From Betaproteobacteria bacterium (GTDB lineage Bacteria; Pseudomonadota; Gammaproteobacteria; Burkholderiales; Usitatibacteraceae), in NCBI GenBank assembly GCA_016708825.1, contig JADJEZ010000023.1:124001-188000 (forward strand): 64,000 nt of DNA, written 5' to 3'. Within the stretch, counting starts at the first letter, position 1, and each line of letters opens with the position of its first letter. Under the pieces are notes generated by a model. It did not search any database and was not told where the DNA came from. It saw nothing but the letters and a program-made list of their open reading frames with translations. Position numbers and translations under genes: made by a program. Positions 1 through 7,581 of the stretch are shown here, piece after piece.

Positions 1-857
1 ACCCTTTCCTTCGATTCCTCAACGCGATCCACGGCGGATTCAGCGGTTTGCGTGGCCGTGAACGCCAGGTCGACCTCGTCGTCGGCCGGTTCGCCCGCGC
101 CATGCTCGCCGACGCCGTAGATTTCGCGCGCCATCGCTTCGTTCAACTCCGACGGCAGTCCGTCGAACACGATTTCTCCCTTGCGCATGCCGATGATCCG
201 GTCGCAATAGTCCTTGGCCGTCTGCAGCAGGTGCAGGTTGCAGATCACGGTGATGCCGTCGTCCTTGTTGATCCGGCGCAGGGCGTCCATCACGATGGAC
301 GCGTTGCGCAGGTCGAGGGAGGCGATCGGCTCGTCGGCGAGCAGGATCTTGGGCTCCTGGACGAGCGCGCGGGCGATCGCCACGCGCTGCTGCTGTCCTC
401 CCGACAACTCGTCGGCGCGATGCAGGGCGTGCGACACCATGTCCAGGCGCTGCAGGGCGCGAATGGTGAAGGCGCGATCCCGGGCCGAGAACATCATCAG
501 CAGGGCCCGCCAGGTCGGGTGATAGCTGATGCGTCCCATCAGGACGTTGGTCATCACCGTGAGGCGGGGCACCAGGTTGAACTGCTGGAAGACCATGGCG
601 CACTGGGCCCGCCATCGGCGAACGCGGCTGCCCTTGAGCGTACAGACGTCGACTTCGCCGTCGAAAATGCCCTCGGCGAGGATGCGTCCCGCGGTCGGAT
701 CGGCCAGCCGGTTGATCATGCGAAGGAGCGTCGACTTTCCCGCGCCGGAGCGGCCTATGATGCCGATCATCTGCCCCTTCGGCACTTCGAACGTCACGTT
801 GTTCACCGCGACAAGGCTACCGAAGGCCTTCGTAAGGCCTTGTACTTTGAGCGTCAC
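1..857 (-). CDS. phnC: Phosphonate-type ABC transporter ATP-binding protein (PhnC-like), 3' end cut by window edge
   Basis: Reading the minus strand from a GTG at 857 gives an open frame of about 285 residues that runs off the window, so the stop is not seen. The GTG follows a strong GGAGGAGGGG ribosome binding site. The protein has a Walker A motif GRSGAGKST near residue 35, a Q-loop (VFQQFNLVPRL), an ABC signature LSGGQQQR and a Walker B ILLADEPIASLD. The EPIASLD form and overall order are those of PhnC, the ATPase that powers phosphonate or phosphate-ester import with PhnD and PhnE. The acidic C-terminal tail is longer than usual. Permease and binding-protein genes would lie outside the window. 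The true substrate cannot be read from the ATPase alone. Confidence 0.85.
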   Translation of the reverse strand, partial: MTLKVQGLTKAFGSLVAVNNVTFEVPKGQMIGIIGRSGAGKSTLLRMINRLADPTAGRILAEGIFDGEVDVCTLKGSRVRRWRAQCAMVFQQFNLVPRLTVMTNVLMGRISYHPTWRALLMMFSARDRAFTIRALQRLDMVSHALHRADELSGGQQQRVAIARALVQEPKILLADEPIASLDLRNASIVMDALRRINKDDGITVICNLHLLQTAKDYCDRIIGMRKGEIVFDGLPSELNEAMAREIYGVGEHGAGEPADDEVDLAFTATQTAESAVDRVEESKER

Positions 858-943
858 GACCCCTCCTCCGATGCTGCGTTGCGCCGGTACTCGGCGGCGA
901 TCCTGCGCGTGCTCGTGCCTTCGAAGACTTGCTCCGCCTTTCG

Positions 944-2831
944 TCAGGCCGTCACTTTCTCGGCTATCAGCCGTTTGACCAGGTCGACGGCCTCCGGCGC
1001 ATTGTCCCCATACCCGTTGGCGCCGATTTCGGCCGCGAACTCCCTCGACACCGGCGCCCCGCCGCATATCACCGGGATCGTCAGGCCCTCCTTCTTGATC
1101 TGCGCGACGATCAGCTTCATGAACGGCATGGTGGTGGTCAGCAGCGCCGACAGGCCGATGACATCCGCGCCCACCTTGCGTGCCGTCTCGATGATCATCT
1201 CGGCCTTCACGTTGACGCCGAGGTCTATCACCTTGAAACCGGCGCCCTCCAGCATCATGCCCACCAGGTTCTTTCCGATGTCATGCAGGTCGCCGAAGAC
1301 GGTGGCCGTGACAATTATGCCCTTGGGCTCGGCCTTGGTCGCGATGATGATCGGGCGCAGGATTTCCACGCCCTTCTTCATGGCCCTCGCGGCCATGAGC
1401 ATTTCCGGAACGAAGAACTCGCCCGTGGCGAACAGGTCGCCGACCTCGCCCATCGGCGGGATCAGTCCCTCGTCGAGAATCGTGTTGGGCGAATTGCCTT
1501 CCTCGAGGGCCCTGGCCACCAGCTCCGCGCACTGCTCGCCCTCGAACTGCATCACCGAATCGTAGATCTGCTGCATGAGGGGAGCGCGGCCGATGGCCGC
1601 CGTCTCGCGCGCCTTGTCCTTCTCCGCATCCTCGGCGAAGCCCATCCCCATGAAGCCCTTGCCGCCCGCCGATTCCATGGCCACGCCTTCCGGGCCGCTC
1701 AGCACCTGCCCGGCATAGGGTCGCTCCCCGGCGCGGAAGCTCTTGACCGCCTCGATCGCCGCCCGGACATTCTCCACGGGAGTCTGCGCGCTGAAGCTGC
1801 AGAAATAGAGGAAGAACTTCTTTCCGTACGGGCCCGCGGCTGCCCACCTCCATGTACTCGTGCACGCGGCGGGTGATGTCCTCGCGCGATCCCTTCTGCA
1901 GGAGCAGCGTGCCGACGCCGAAGCTGAGCGCACACCCCTTGGTGTCGGCGTACCGGCGGATGCGTTCCGTGCCCACCCGGAAGCAGTCGGCATCCTGCAC
2001 CTTGAGGTACTGCGGGGTGATGTGCAGCTTGATGTCCCAGTACTTCTCGGCGTTCTCGGCGAAGGCATCGCCCCACCAGTTGTCGCAGCGCATCCCCGGC
2101 CGGTTGCCCGTGAGCGCGCGCAGCTTGTCGAGGTACGGAACGGAGAATTCATGCACCATCTTCTCGGTGATGAAGGGCAGGGAGCCGACGGCATCCTTGC
2201 CGTTTGCCACGCTCGAACCGGGAATCACCTTGAAGTAGGTGTTGATGTAGGGCGCGAGCACCTCCTCGACCAGCCAGTCCATCACCTTGTGGACGAACTG
2301 CGGGCGCTCCTCCATGGCGACGACCATCTTCTCGAACTGCATCACCTGGGCGCACAGGTTGATCGGCGCGCAGTAGTGGATGTGGTGCGCGAACCCGGTC
2401 AGCTCCTGGCAGATCCTGAGCGCCTCGAGCACCCAGGGCATGCGCCCGGTCTTGAGGGGATCGGGCGCCTTGATCCTCGCGAGGTCCTTCTCGTTGGCGA
2501 TCAGCACGCGGGTGTTGTCGAGAGCCGGATAGAGATCATCGAACCAGGCCATGTCGCCGCCGAGTGCCTCGGCCTCCACCGAGTAGACGTCCCAGACCAT
2601 GTCGGGGATGTCGAAGCCGAACTCCTGCTGCACGTCGAGGCAGCCTCGCACGAACAACTCGGGATCGCTGAAGAAGCGCCGGCCGTTGTGCTTGCCATAG
2701 GCCATGCAGAACTCGGCCATCTGGGTGGTGACGGGGATGAACTCGGCGTCCTGCCCGTCCATGATCGCCTTGTACTGGCGAATGCCCGCGCTGAAGTCGT
2801 ACTTGTCGTACTTGTATTGATATTGCGTCAT
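944..2831 (-). CDS. UroD-type methyltransferase fused to a corrinoid-binding protein (frameshifted)
   Basis: The ATG at 2831 follows AGGAAGGGAGT. The N-terminal ~330 residues resemble uroporphyrinogen decarboxylase-like methyltransferases (MtaA/MtbA type). The C-terminal ~220 residues form a corrinoid module: a helical cap (residues around MQQIYDSVMQFEGEQ) followed by a Rossmann B12 domain with the cobalt-ligand motif DLHDIG and a later GGAPVS segment. The reading frame breaks near 1843 inside GGCAGCCGCGGGCCC. Both halves continue in good conserved sequence, so one single-base error is likely. In most described systems these two parts are separate proteins. The methyl donor is unknown. A vitamin B12 adenosyltransferase and BtuF-like gene lie 2-4 kb away, and PhnC is immediately downstream. 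Confidence 0.75.
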
Positions 2832-3126
2832 CTGGACTCCCTTCCTCGCGAATCGCTTGCGCAGCATGAATCCGCGCGCGACTCGTGCAACGCGGGACCA
2901 TGCGTTCTCGGGAAATGAAGGGGGCTAATGGCCTTGATCCCGATCCCCGTGTTGCCGGGGGCGCGATTCGTGGCCGGAACGCCCGATGACTTTAATCTCG
3001 ACAGTGGTGGTCGGAGGAATCCGACGTCACGCGAGCACAAGTGGGGCGATGGTAGGTTTCGAAAGCGCGCGTGTCAAGGCGTTTCCCCTCCCGTGCTTTC
3101 GGGTAGAGTCGCGTCGGGAGGAATCG
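2832..3126. other. Divergent intergenic region with a small hairpin
   Basis: This 295-base gap separates the corrinoid methyltransferase (minus) from the small-protein/DprA-like pair (plus), so it must hold both promoters. No convincing sigma-70 pair could be picked. A perfect 6-bp stem with a GGAA tetraloop (GTCGGA-GGAA-TCCGAC) lies at 3010-3025. It lacks a T tract, so it is not a standard terminator. A good ribosome binding site (GGGAGGA) ends the region just before the ATG at 3127. Confidence 0.4.
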
Positions 3127-3594
3127 ATGGGCAAGACCCTGTGGGACGCGCAGCGGCATGACGAGTACGTCCGGCAACGCGACGCATCGATCGAGCGCCG
3201 GATCGACGAGCGCGAGGGCACGTCCCTGGCGCGCGACATCGGCGCAACCTGGGCCACGCTGCCTAGCGAAGAGCGGCAGGTTCTCGAGTACCTCGTGCTG
3301 TCCAACGCGCGCTCATGCATCGGGCACTGTGCCGACCCCTCGCTGTCGCGCCTCGCAGGCAGGGGAATGATGAGCTGGCCGCCCGGAGTGCGTCCCGTTC
3401 TCACCGACGATCTCGTGACCGCGTTCGTCGTCGCACCCGCGCTCTGGGTTGCCCTGCTCGCGCACAGCGACGAGTTGTTCTCCCCCGATACCGACCGGGC
3501 GCGCAGGCTCGAGGAGCTTGCGAGAGATTTCGGCGATCGCATAACGCCGATCCACTCCTCCGACGCTCCCGATCCGGATCCGTCCCTGGCATAG
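3127..3594 (+). CDS. Hypothetical protein, 155 aa, paired with a DprA-like gene
   Basis: The ATG at 3127 has a strong GGGAGGA site 5 bases upstream, which decides this start over upstream codons in the same frame. The N-terminus is charged and probably helical (residues 1-35, rich in R, E and D). The middle part (about 45-115) has the pattern of a winged helix: a SEERQVLEYLVL helix, a SLSRLAGRGMM segment and a hydrophobic VAPALWVALLAH helix. This loosely recalls the C-terminal region of SieB-like superinfection exclusion proteins, but the match is by eye and weak. The gene ends 15 bases before the DprA-like gene, so the two are probably cotranscribed. No function is assigned. Confidence 0.65.
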   Translation: MGKTLWDAQRHDEYVRQRDASIERRIDEREGTSLARDIGATWATLPSEERQVLEYLVLSNARSCIGHCADPSLSRLAGRGMMSWPPGVRPVLTDDLVTAFVVAPALWVALLAHSDELFSPDTDRARRLEELARDFGDRITPIHSSDAPDPDPSLA

Positions 3595-3609
3595 CCGAGC
3601 GCTCCGCAC

Positions 3610-4731
3610 GTGACCTCGCATCCCGTCGCCAGGACCACGTTGCTGCTCAGCTCGAGGCTCAGCGACCCGCCCGATGCGCCCAAGCCGCTGTCGCTTTCCG
3701 AGTACCACCACCTGGCACGATGGATGGACGTGATGGGCCTCACGCTCGCGGCGCTCCTTCGCGACGATGCCGAGGTCCTGCTCAAGCCGCATCCCGACGC
3801 GGATCGAATCCTGCACCTGCTGCGCCGGGTCGAGGATGTCGAATCCCTTCTCGGTCATTGGGAGCGGCTCGGCATCTGGGTACTGGGCGAGCACCAGCCC
3901 GAATTTCCCGGGCGCCTGCGCCAGCGCCTGAAGACCTCCTGCCTTCCCTTGCTTTTCGGAGCCGGCCCGAGAGTCTCGCTCGACCAGGGGGGGCTTTGCG
4001 TCGTCGGCTCCCGCGACAGCCCCGAGGAATCGCGCCGGTTTGCCCAGGCCGTCGGCGAGCGTGCCGCCCGCGAAGGCTGCGTCGTTATTTCCTCCGACAT
4101 GCGCGGCATCGACCGGGACGTCATTTCGGCAACGCTCGCTGCCGGAGGCCGGGTGATTTGCGTACTCTCGGACAGCCTGGAGAAGGCGGTGACGAGCAAG
4201 CGTTTCCGCGAGCCCCTGGAGTCGGGGCGCGCCCCGCTGGTGACTCCGTTCACGCCCGACATCCGCTTCGCGGTTGCCAACGCAATGCGCGCGAACCGCT
4301 ACCAGTACGGCCTGTCGGACGCGGCCATCGTGGTCGAGTCACGGCAGTCGGGCGGCATCTGGTCGGGTGCGGACGAAAACCGCAAGCACCGGTGGGTGCC
4401 GGCTTTCGTGCAGACCGGGGCCCATATGTCCTCGGGCAACAGCGCGCTGCAGCACCTCGGCCTGCTGCCGATCTCCCGGCAGGATATCGAGCAAAGCGCC
4501 AGTCTGGCCCGCTTGATCACGGAGCGCGCCTCCGCGCCCTCCGCCACGGTTCGGCCGCCCGGGGAACGCCCGGATCTCTATGCGATCTTCCTCTCGGAGC
4601 TGGCGCAACTGGATCATGCGACGGCCTGCTCGGAGGAATCGGTCGCCCGGCATTTCGGCATCGAAGTGCAGCAGGCGCGGGCCTGGCTCACGCGGGCGGC
4701 TCGCTGCGCATGCGCAGACAAGCCGCGGTAG
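3610..4731 (+). CDS. DprA/Smf-like Rossmann-fold protein, divergent
   Basis: The 373-residue protein starts at GTG 3610. Residues about 135-275 match the DprA/Smf nucleotide-binding fold: CVVGSR, a degenerate SSDMRGID where DprA has SGxARGID, GGRVICVLS, an RANRYQYGLSDAAIVVES stretch in place of RNRIIAGLS, and QSGGIWS. The N-terminal ~130 residues are not typical of DprA. The last ~60 residues (from about DLYAIFLSEL) look like a small helical, possibly winged-helix domain. Canonical DprA loads RecA on single-stranded DNA during transformation. The altered motifs and the pairing with a small unknown protein suggest a specialised paralogue, perhaps a defence or plasmid-control function, which is inference. 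Confidence 0.75.
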   Translation: MTSHPVARTTLLLSSRLSDPPDAPKPLSLSEYHHLARWMDVMGLTLAALLRDDAEVLLKPHPDADRILHLLRRVEDVESLLGHWERLGIWVLGEHQPEFPGRLRQRLKTSCLPLLFGAGPRVSLDQGGLCVVGSRDSPEESRRFAQAVGERAAREGCVVISSDMRGIDRDVISATLAAGGRVICVLSDSLEKAVTSKRFREPLESGRAPLVTPFTPDIRFAVANAMRANRYQYGLSDAAIVVESRQSGGIWSGADENRKHRWVPAFVQTGAHMSSGNSALQHLGLLPISRQDIEQSASLARLITERASAPSATVRPPGERPDLYAIFLSELAQLDHATACSEESVARHFGIEVQQARAWLTRAARCACADKPR

Positions 4732-4801
4732 ATTCCGGGATTGGGAGGCGCCGCGCGCCCGGGATGCGCCTGCTGTCGATCTTGCGCCGCCAGGGACTTC
4801 G

Positions 4802-5353
4802 CTAGCGGTTCTTCCCCTGCTGCCAGAACACATCCGGCCGGCCCGCCGACCGGTTGAGCACGCGGGCGATCACGAAGAGCAGGTCCGACAGGCGATTCAC
4901 GTACCGCCGCCCGGCCTCCCCGCCCGGCCCTGATTTCCCGAAAGTGACCAGCATCCGCTCCGCCCGCCGGCACACGGTCCGCGCCACGTGGGCATCGGCC
5001 GCCGCGGGAGAGCCGCCCGGCAGGATGAACTCCTTGAGCGCGGCAAGATCCGCGTTGAAGCCGTCGAGCTCCCTTTCCAGCCGCTCCACATGGCTCGCGT
5101 CGATCTTCGTCACGCCAGGCAGGCACAGCTCCGCTCCCAGCTCGAAGAGATCGTGCTGGATGCGTTCCAGGCACTCGCGCACCCCGGGCGGGATCTCGTT
5201 CGCGAGCACCCGCCCGATCACGGAATTGACCTCGTCCACGCTGCCCATCGCCTCGACGCGCAGGTCGTCCTTGGCGAGCCGCGTGCCGTCGCCCAGCCCC
5301 GTCGTGCCGTCGTCGCCGGTGCGCGTGTAGATCTTCGAGAGTCGCTTTCCCAT
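4802..5353 (-). CDS. pduO: PduO-type cob(I)alamin adenosyltransferase
   Basis: This 183-residue cytoplasmic enzyme transfers the adenosyl group of ATP to cob(I)alamin, making the coenzyme B12 that IcmF in this window needs. The N-terminal ATP-binding motif TRTGDDGTTGL (residues about 10-20) and the C-terminal RRAERM, YVNRLSDLLFVIAR and NRSAGRPDVFW segments are diagnostic of the PduO/MMAB family, and length is normal. The ATG at 5353 is 8 bases downstream of the stop of the DUF1289/CWC gene. It is therefore the last gene of a minus-strand run that starts at or above the BtuF-like gene. Confidence 0.93.
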   Translation of the reverse strand: MGKRLSKIYTRTGDDGTTGLGDGTRLAKDDLRVEAMGSVDEVNSVIGRVLANEIPPGVRECLERIQHDLFELGAELCLPGVTKIDASHVERLERELDGFNADLAALKEFILPGGSPAAADAHVARTVCRRAERMLVTFGKSGPGGEAGRRYVNRLSDLLFVIARVLNRSAGRPDVFWQQGKNR

Positions 5354-5361
5354 CGCAGTCC

Positions 5362-5715
5362 TCAGGTTCTCGCCGCCGCCGCGAGGCAGGCGGGGCACAG
5401 GCACGTGGCTCCCGCGTCGGGTTCGACGACCGGGTAGGCTGCGCACCAGCACGGATTTTGGGGGTCGTTCGCGCCGCACCCGAAGGGCGTGCCGCAGCCG
5501 GAGCACTTGCGCGGCTCGAGCGGTACCGCAATCCCCTGCAGGCGCCTCCTGCGCCCGGGCAGCTCGCCGATGATCCGCGTGCGCTCCCCGTCGTCGAGCA
5601 CCACCCAGACCGCGATCTCGTCTGCGGTGCGGCAGCACCCGAGGCACACGCGGCCGGAATCGTCGAGCGTGCACACGCCGATGCAGGGTGTGGCGAGGCT
5701 CGCCACCGCATTCAT
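5362..5715 (-). CDS. DUF1289 plus cysteine-rich CWC domain protein
   Basis: The 117-residue protein has two cysteine-rich parts. Residues about 9-55 are a DUF1289 domain (TPCIGVC, then CLGCCRTADEIAVW, then a basic PGRRRR stretch). Residues about 70-112 fit the cysteine-rich CWC family (CSGCGTPFGCG, CWCAAYP, CLCPACL). Each part has enough Cys to bind a metal or cluster, but no biochemical role is established for either family. The start codon overlaps the stop of the BtuF-like gene by four bases (ATGA), which indicates translational coupling. The next gene is the B12 adenosyltransferase, so a link to metal or cobalamin handling is possible. Confidence 0.85.
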   Translation of the reverse strand: MNAVASLATPCIGVCTLDDSGRVCLGCCRTADEIAVWVVLDDGERTRIIGELPGRRRRLQGIAVPLEPRKCSGCGTPFGCGANDPQNPCWCAAYPVVEPDAGATCLCPACLAAAART

Positions 5716-6515
5716 GCCGCCATCGCCCCGCGCGCGGCCCACCGCCGGATGATGGCGTGCAGCGCGTCCAGCCCGTCCGTGAGCGCCGCTGGGCCGGGCT
5801 GCAGGATCAGCGGCGACTTCACCTCGTGCAGCTCGCCGTTGCGCACGGCGGGAATCTCCTTCCACCCGGGGCGCGCCGCCACGCGCTCGGGGCGGAACTT
5901 CTTGCCGCACCACGAGCCCACGATGATGTCGGGCGCGCGCCTCGCCACCTCCATCGGGTCGGCGAGGATGCGGTCGCGCCCCATCGCGCAGGCCGCCCGC
6001 TCCGGGAAGACGTCCTCTCCGCCTGCTATCCCTATCAGCTCGCTCACCCAGCCGATGGCGCTGATCTGCGGGTCGTCCCATTCCTCGAAATAGACCCTGG
6101 GGCGCCGGGCAAGGGCAGCTCCCGCCGCCCGCGTTTTCGCGACGTGCGCTTCCAGCCCGGCGGCAAAGGCTTCGGCCTTCTCGAAAGCGCCCACCATCGC
6201 GCCCAGGCGCCGCACGTAGGAGACGATCCCCTCGACGCTGCGGTGGTTGGCGATCCACACCTCGACGCCGCGCTTCACGAGCGCCTGCGCGATGTCGGCC
6301 TGGATGTCGGAGAAGCCGATGACGAGGTCGGGTGCGAGCCGCGTGATCTCGTCCACCCTGGCGCTGGTGAACGCGGAGACCTTGGGCTTTTCCTTGCGGG
6401 CGCGCGCCGGCCGCACGGTGAAGCCGGAGATACCCACGATCCTCGCCTCCTCGCCCAGGGCATAGAGAACCTCCGTGGGCTCTTCCGTGAGGCAGACGAT
6501 GCGGGAGGGGTACAT
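5712..6515 (-). CDS. BtuF-like cobalamin-binding protein without signal peptide
   Basis: The 267-residue protein belongs to the periplasmic-binding fold of BtuF/FecB type. It opens with RIVCLTEEPTEVLYALG, has an APDLVIGFSDIQ strand-turn, and contains the mid-protein ISAIGWVSELIGIAGGEDVF and DIIVGSWCGKKF motifs typical of BtuF homologues. Normal BtuF is periplasmic, yet the first 20 residues here contain no signal peptide or lipobox, so this copy appears cytoplasmic. It overlaps the DUF1289/CWC gene by four bases and is two genes from the adenosyltransferase. No BtuCD permease is nearby. A cytoplasmic cobalamin-handling role is inferred from context. Confidence 0.8.
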   Translation of the reverse strand: MYPSRIVCLTEEPTEVLYALGEEARIVGISGFTVRPARARKEKPKVSAFTSARVDEITRLAPDLVIGFSDIQADIAQALVKRGVEVWIANHRSVEGIVSYVRRLGAMVGAFEKAEAFAAGLEAHVAKTRAAGAALARRPRVYFEEWDDPQISAIGWVSELIGIAGGEDVFPERAACAMGRDRILADPMEVARRAPDIIVGSWCGKKFRPERVAARPGWKEIPAVRNGELHEVKSPLILQPGPAALTDGLDALHAIIRRWAARGAMAA

Positions 6516-6588
6516 CAGGCGTCCTGCACAGGAAACGGCGAACCCGACTTACCCCGAAAACCGTGCACCGGAAGCACGTTTTCCAGGG

Positions 6589-7581
6589 TCATCGGTTCAC
6601 GTCCACGACCGTTCGCCCGCGCACCTTGCCTTCGAGCACCGTGGGCGCGAAGGCGATCGCCTCCGAGAGCGCGATCTCGCCGGTGATGGCCGCGAGCTTG
6701 GCCGCATCGACGTGCTTCGCGATGAGGGCCCAGGCCTCGCGCCGCTCCGCGTTCGGGTTCTGCAGGCTGTTGATGCCGTAGAGCGTGACGCCGCGCAGGA
6801 TGAAGGGCATGACCGTCCCGGGGAAGTCGTGGCCTTGCGCCAGCCCGCAAGCGGCCACCGCCCCGTTCCACCGCGTCGCGGCGCAGGCGTTCGCGAGCGT
6901 GTGGCTGCCCACCGTGTCCACCACGCCCGCCCAGCGCTCGGTCTGCAGGGGCTTGCCGGGGCTCGAGAACTCCGCGCGGTCGACGATGCGCGAAGCCCCC
7001 AGCCCCGTCAGGTAGTCGATCTCCGAAGTGCGACCGGTGGAGGCGACCACGGTATGCCCCATGCCCGCGAGGATCGCGACCGCGATGGAGCCCACGCCGC
7101 CCGCGGCGCCGGTGACCAGCACCTCGCCGTCGCCGGGCACGAGGCCGTGCTTTTCCAGCGCCCGCGCGCACAGCGCCGCGGTGAACCCCGCCGTTCCCAC
7201 CGCCATCGCCTGGCGTTCCGAAAAACCCGCGGGCATCGCGAGGAGCCAGCGCGCATCGAGTCGCGCCACCTGCGAAAGCCCTCCCCAGTGGGTCTCGCCC
7301 AGCCCCCAGCCGGTCACGACCACGGAGTCGCCCTTCTTCCAGTCGGGGCTGCGGCTCGCTTCCACCTGCCCCGCGAGGTCGATGCCCGGCACCATCGGCC
7401 ATTTGCGCACGATCGCGCCGCGCCCGGTGATGGCGAGCGCGTCCTTGAAGTTGACGGTGGAGTACGAAACGCGCACGTCCACATCGCCCACGGGAAGCTC
7501 GCTCTCCTCCACGGGGCGAAGCGTCGCCCGCGTGGCCTTGCCTTCCTGGGTGAGGACGATCGCGTTGAACGGGGCGGCCAT
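6589..7581 (-). CDS. YhdH/AcuI-family NADPH-dependent enoyl (acrylyl-CoA-like) reductase
   Basis: The 330-residue medium-chain dehydrogenase/reductase lacks the zinc-binding Cys/His set and is of YhdH/AcuI type. It shows NFKDALAITG, KWPMVPGIDLAG, GWGLGETHWGGLSQ, the nucleotide-binding VTGAAGGVGSIAVAIL, and a C-terminal VRGRTVVDVNR. AcuI reduces acrylyl-CoA to propionyl-CoA. Its ATG (7579-7581) directly abuts the stop of icmF with no gap, so the two are one transcription unit. It is intact, unlike the second copy at 46967-47951. The substrate may be a branched enoyl-CoA related to IcmF chemistry, which is inference. Confidence 0.85.
   Translation of the reverse strand: MAAPFNAIVLTQEGKATRATLRPVEESELPVGDVDVRVSYSTVNFKDALAITGRGAIVRKWPMVPGIDLAGQVEASRSPDWKKGDSVVVTGWGLGETHWGGLSQVARLDARWLLAMPAGFSERQAMAVGTAGFTAALCARALEKHGLVPGDGEVLVTGAAGGVGSIAVAILAGMGHTVVASTGRTSEIDYLTGLGASRIVDRAEFSSPGKPLQTERWAGVVDTVGSHTLANACAATRWNGAVAACGLAQGHDFPGTVMPFILRGVTLYGINSLQNPNAERREAWALIAKHVDAAKLAAITGEIALSEAIAFAPTVLEGKVRGRTVVDVNR

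Noticed and set aside
48..1565. A 505-codon plus-strand open frame.
   Set aside because: It is the antisense shadow of phnC and the corrinoid methyltransferase. It has no recognisable motifs, and composition is typical of GC-rich antisense frames.
3010..3025. A terminator or operator in the 2832-3126 gap.
   Set aside because: The 6-bp stem with a GGAA loop has no T tract, and hairpins of this size are frequent by chance in GC-rich DNA.
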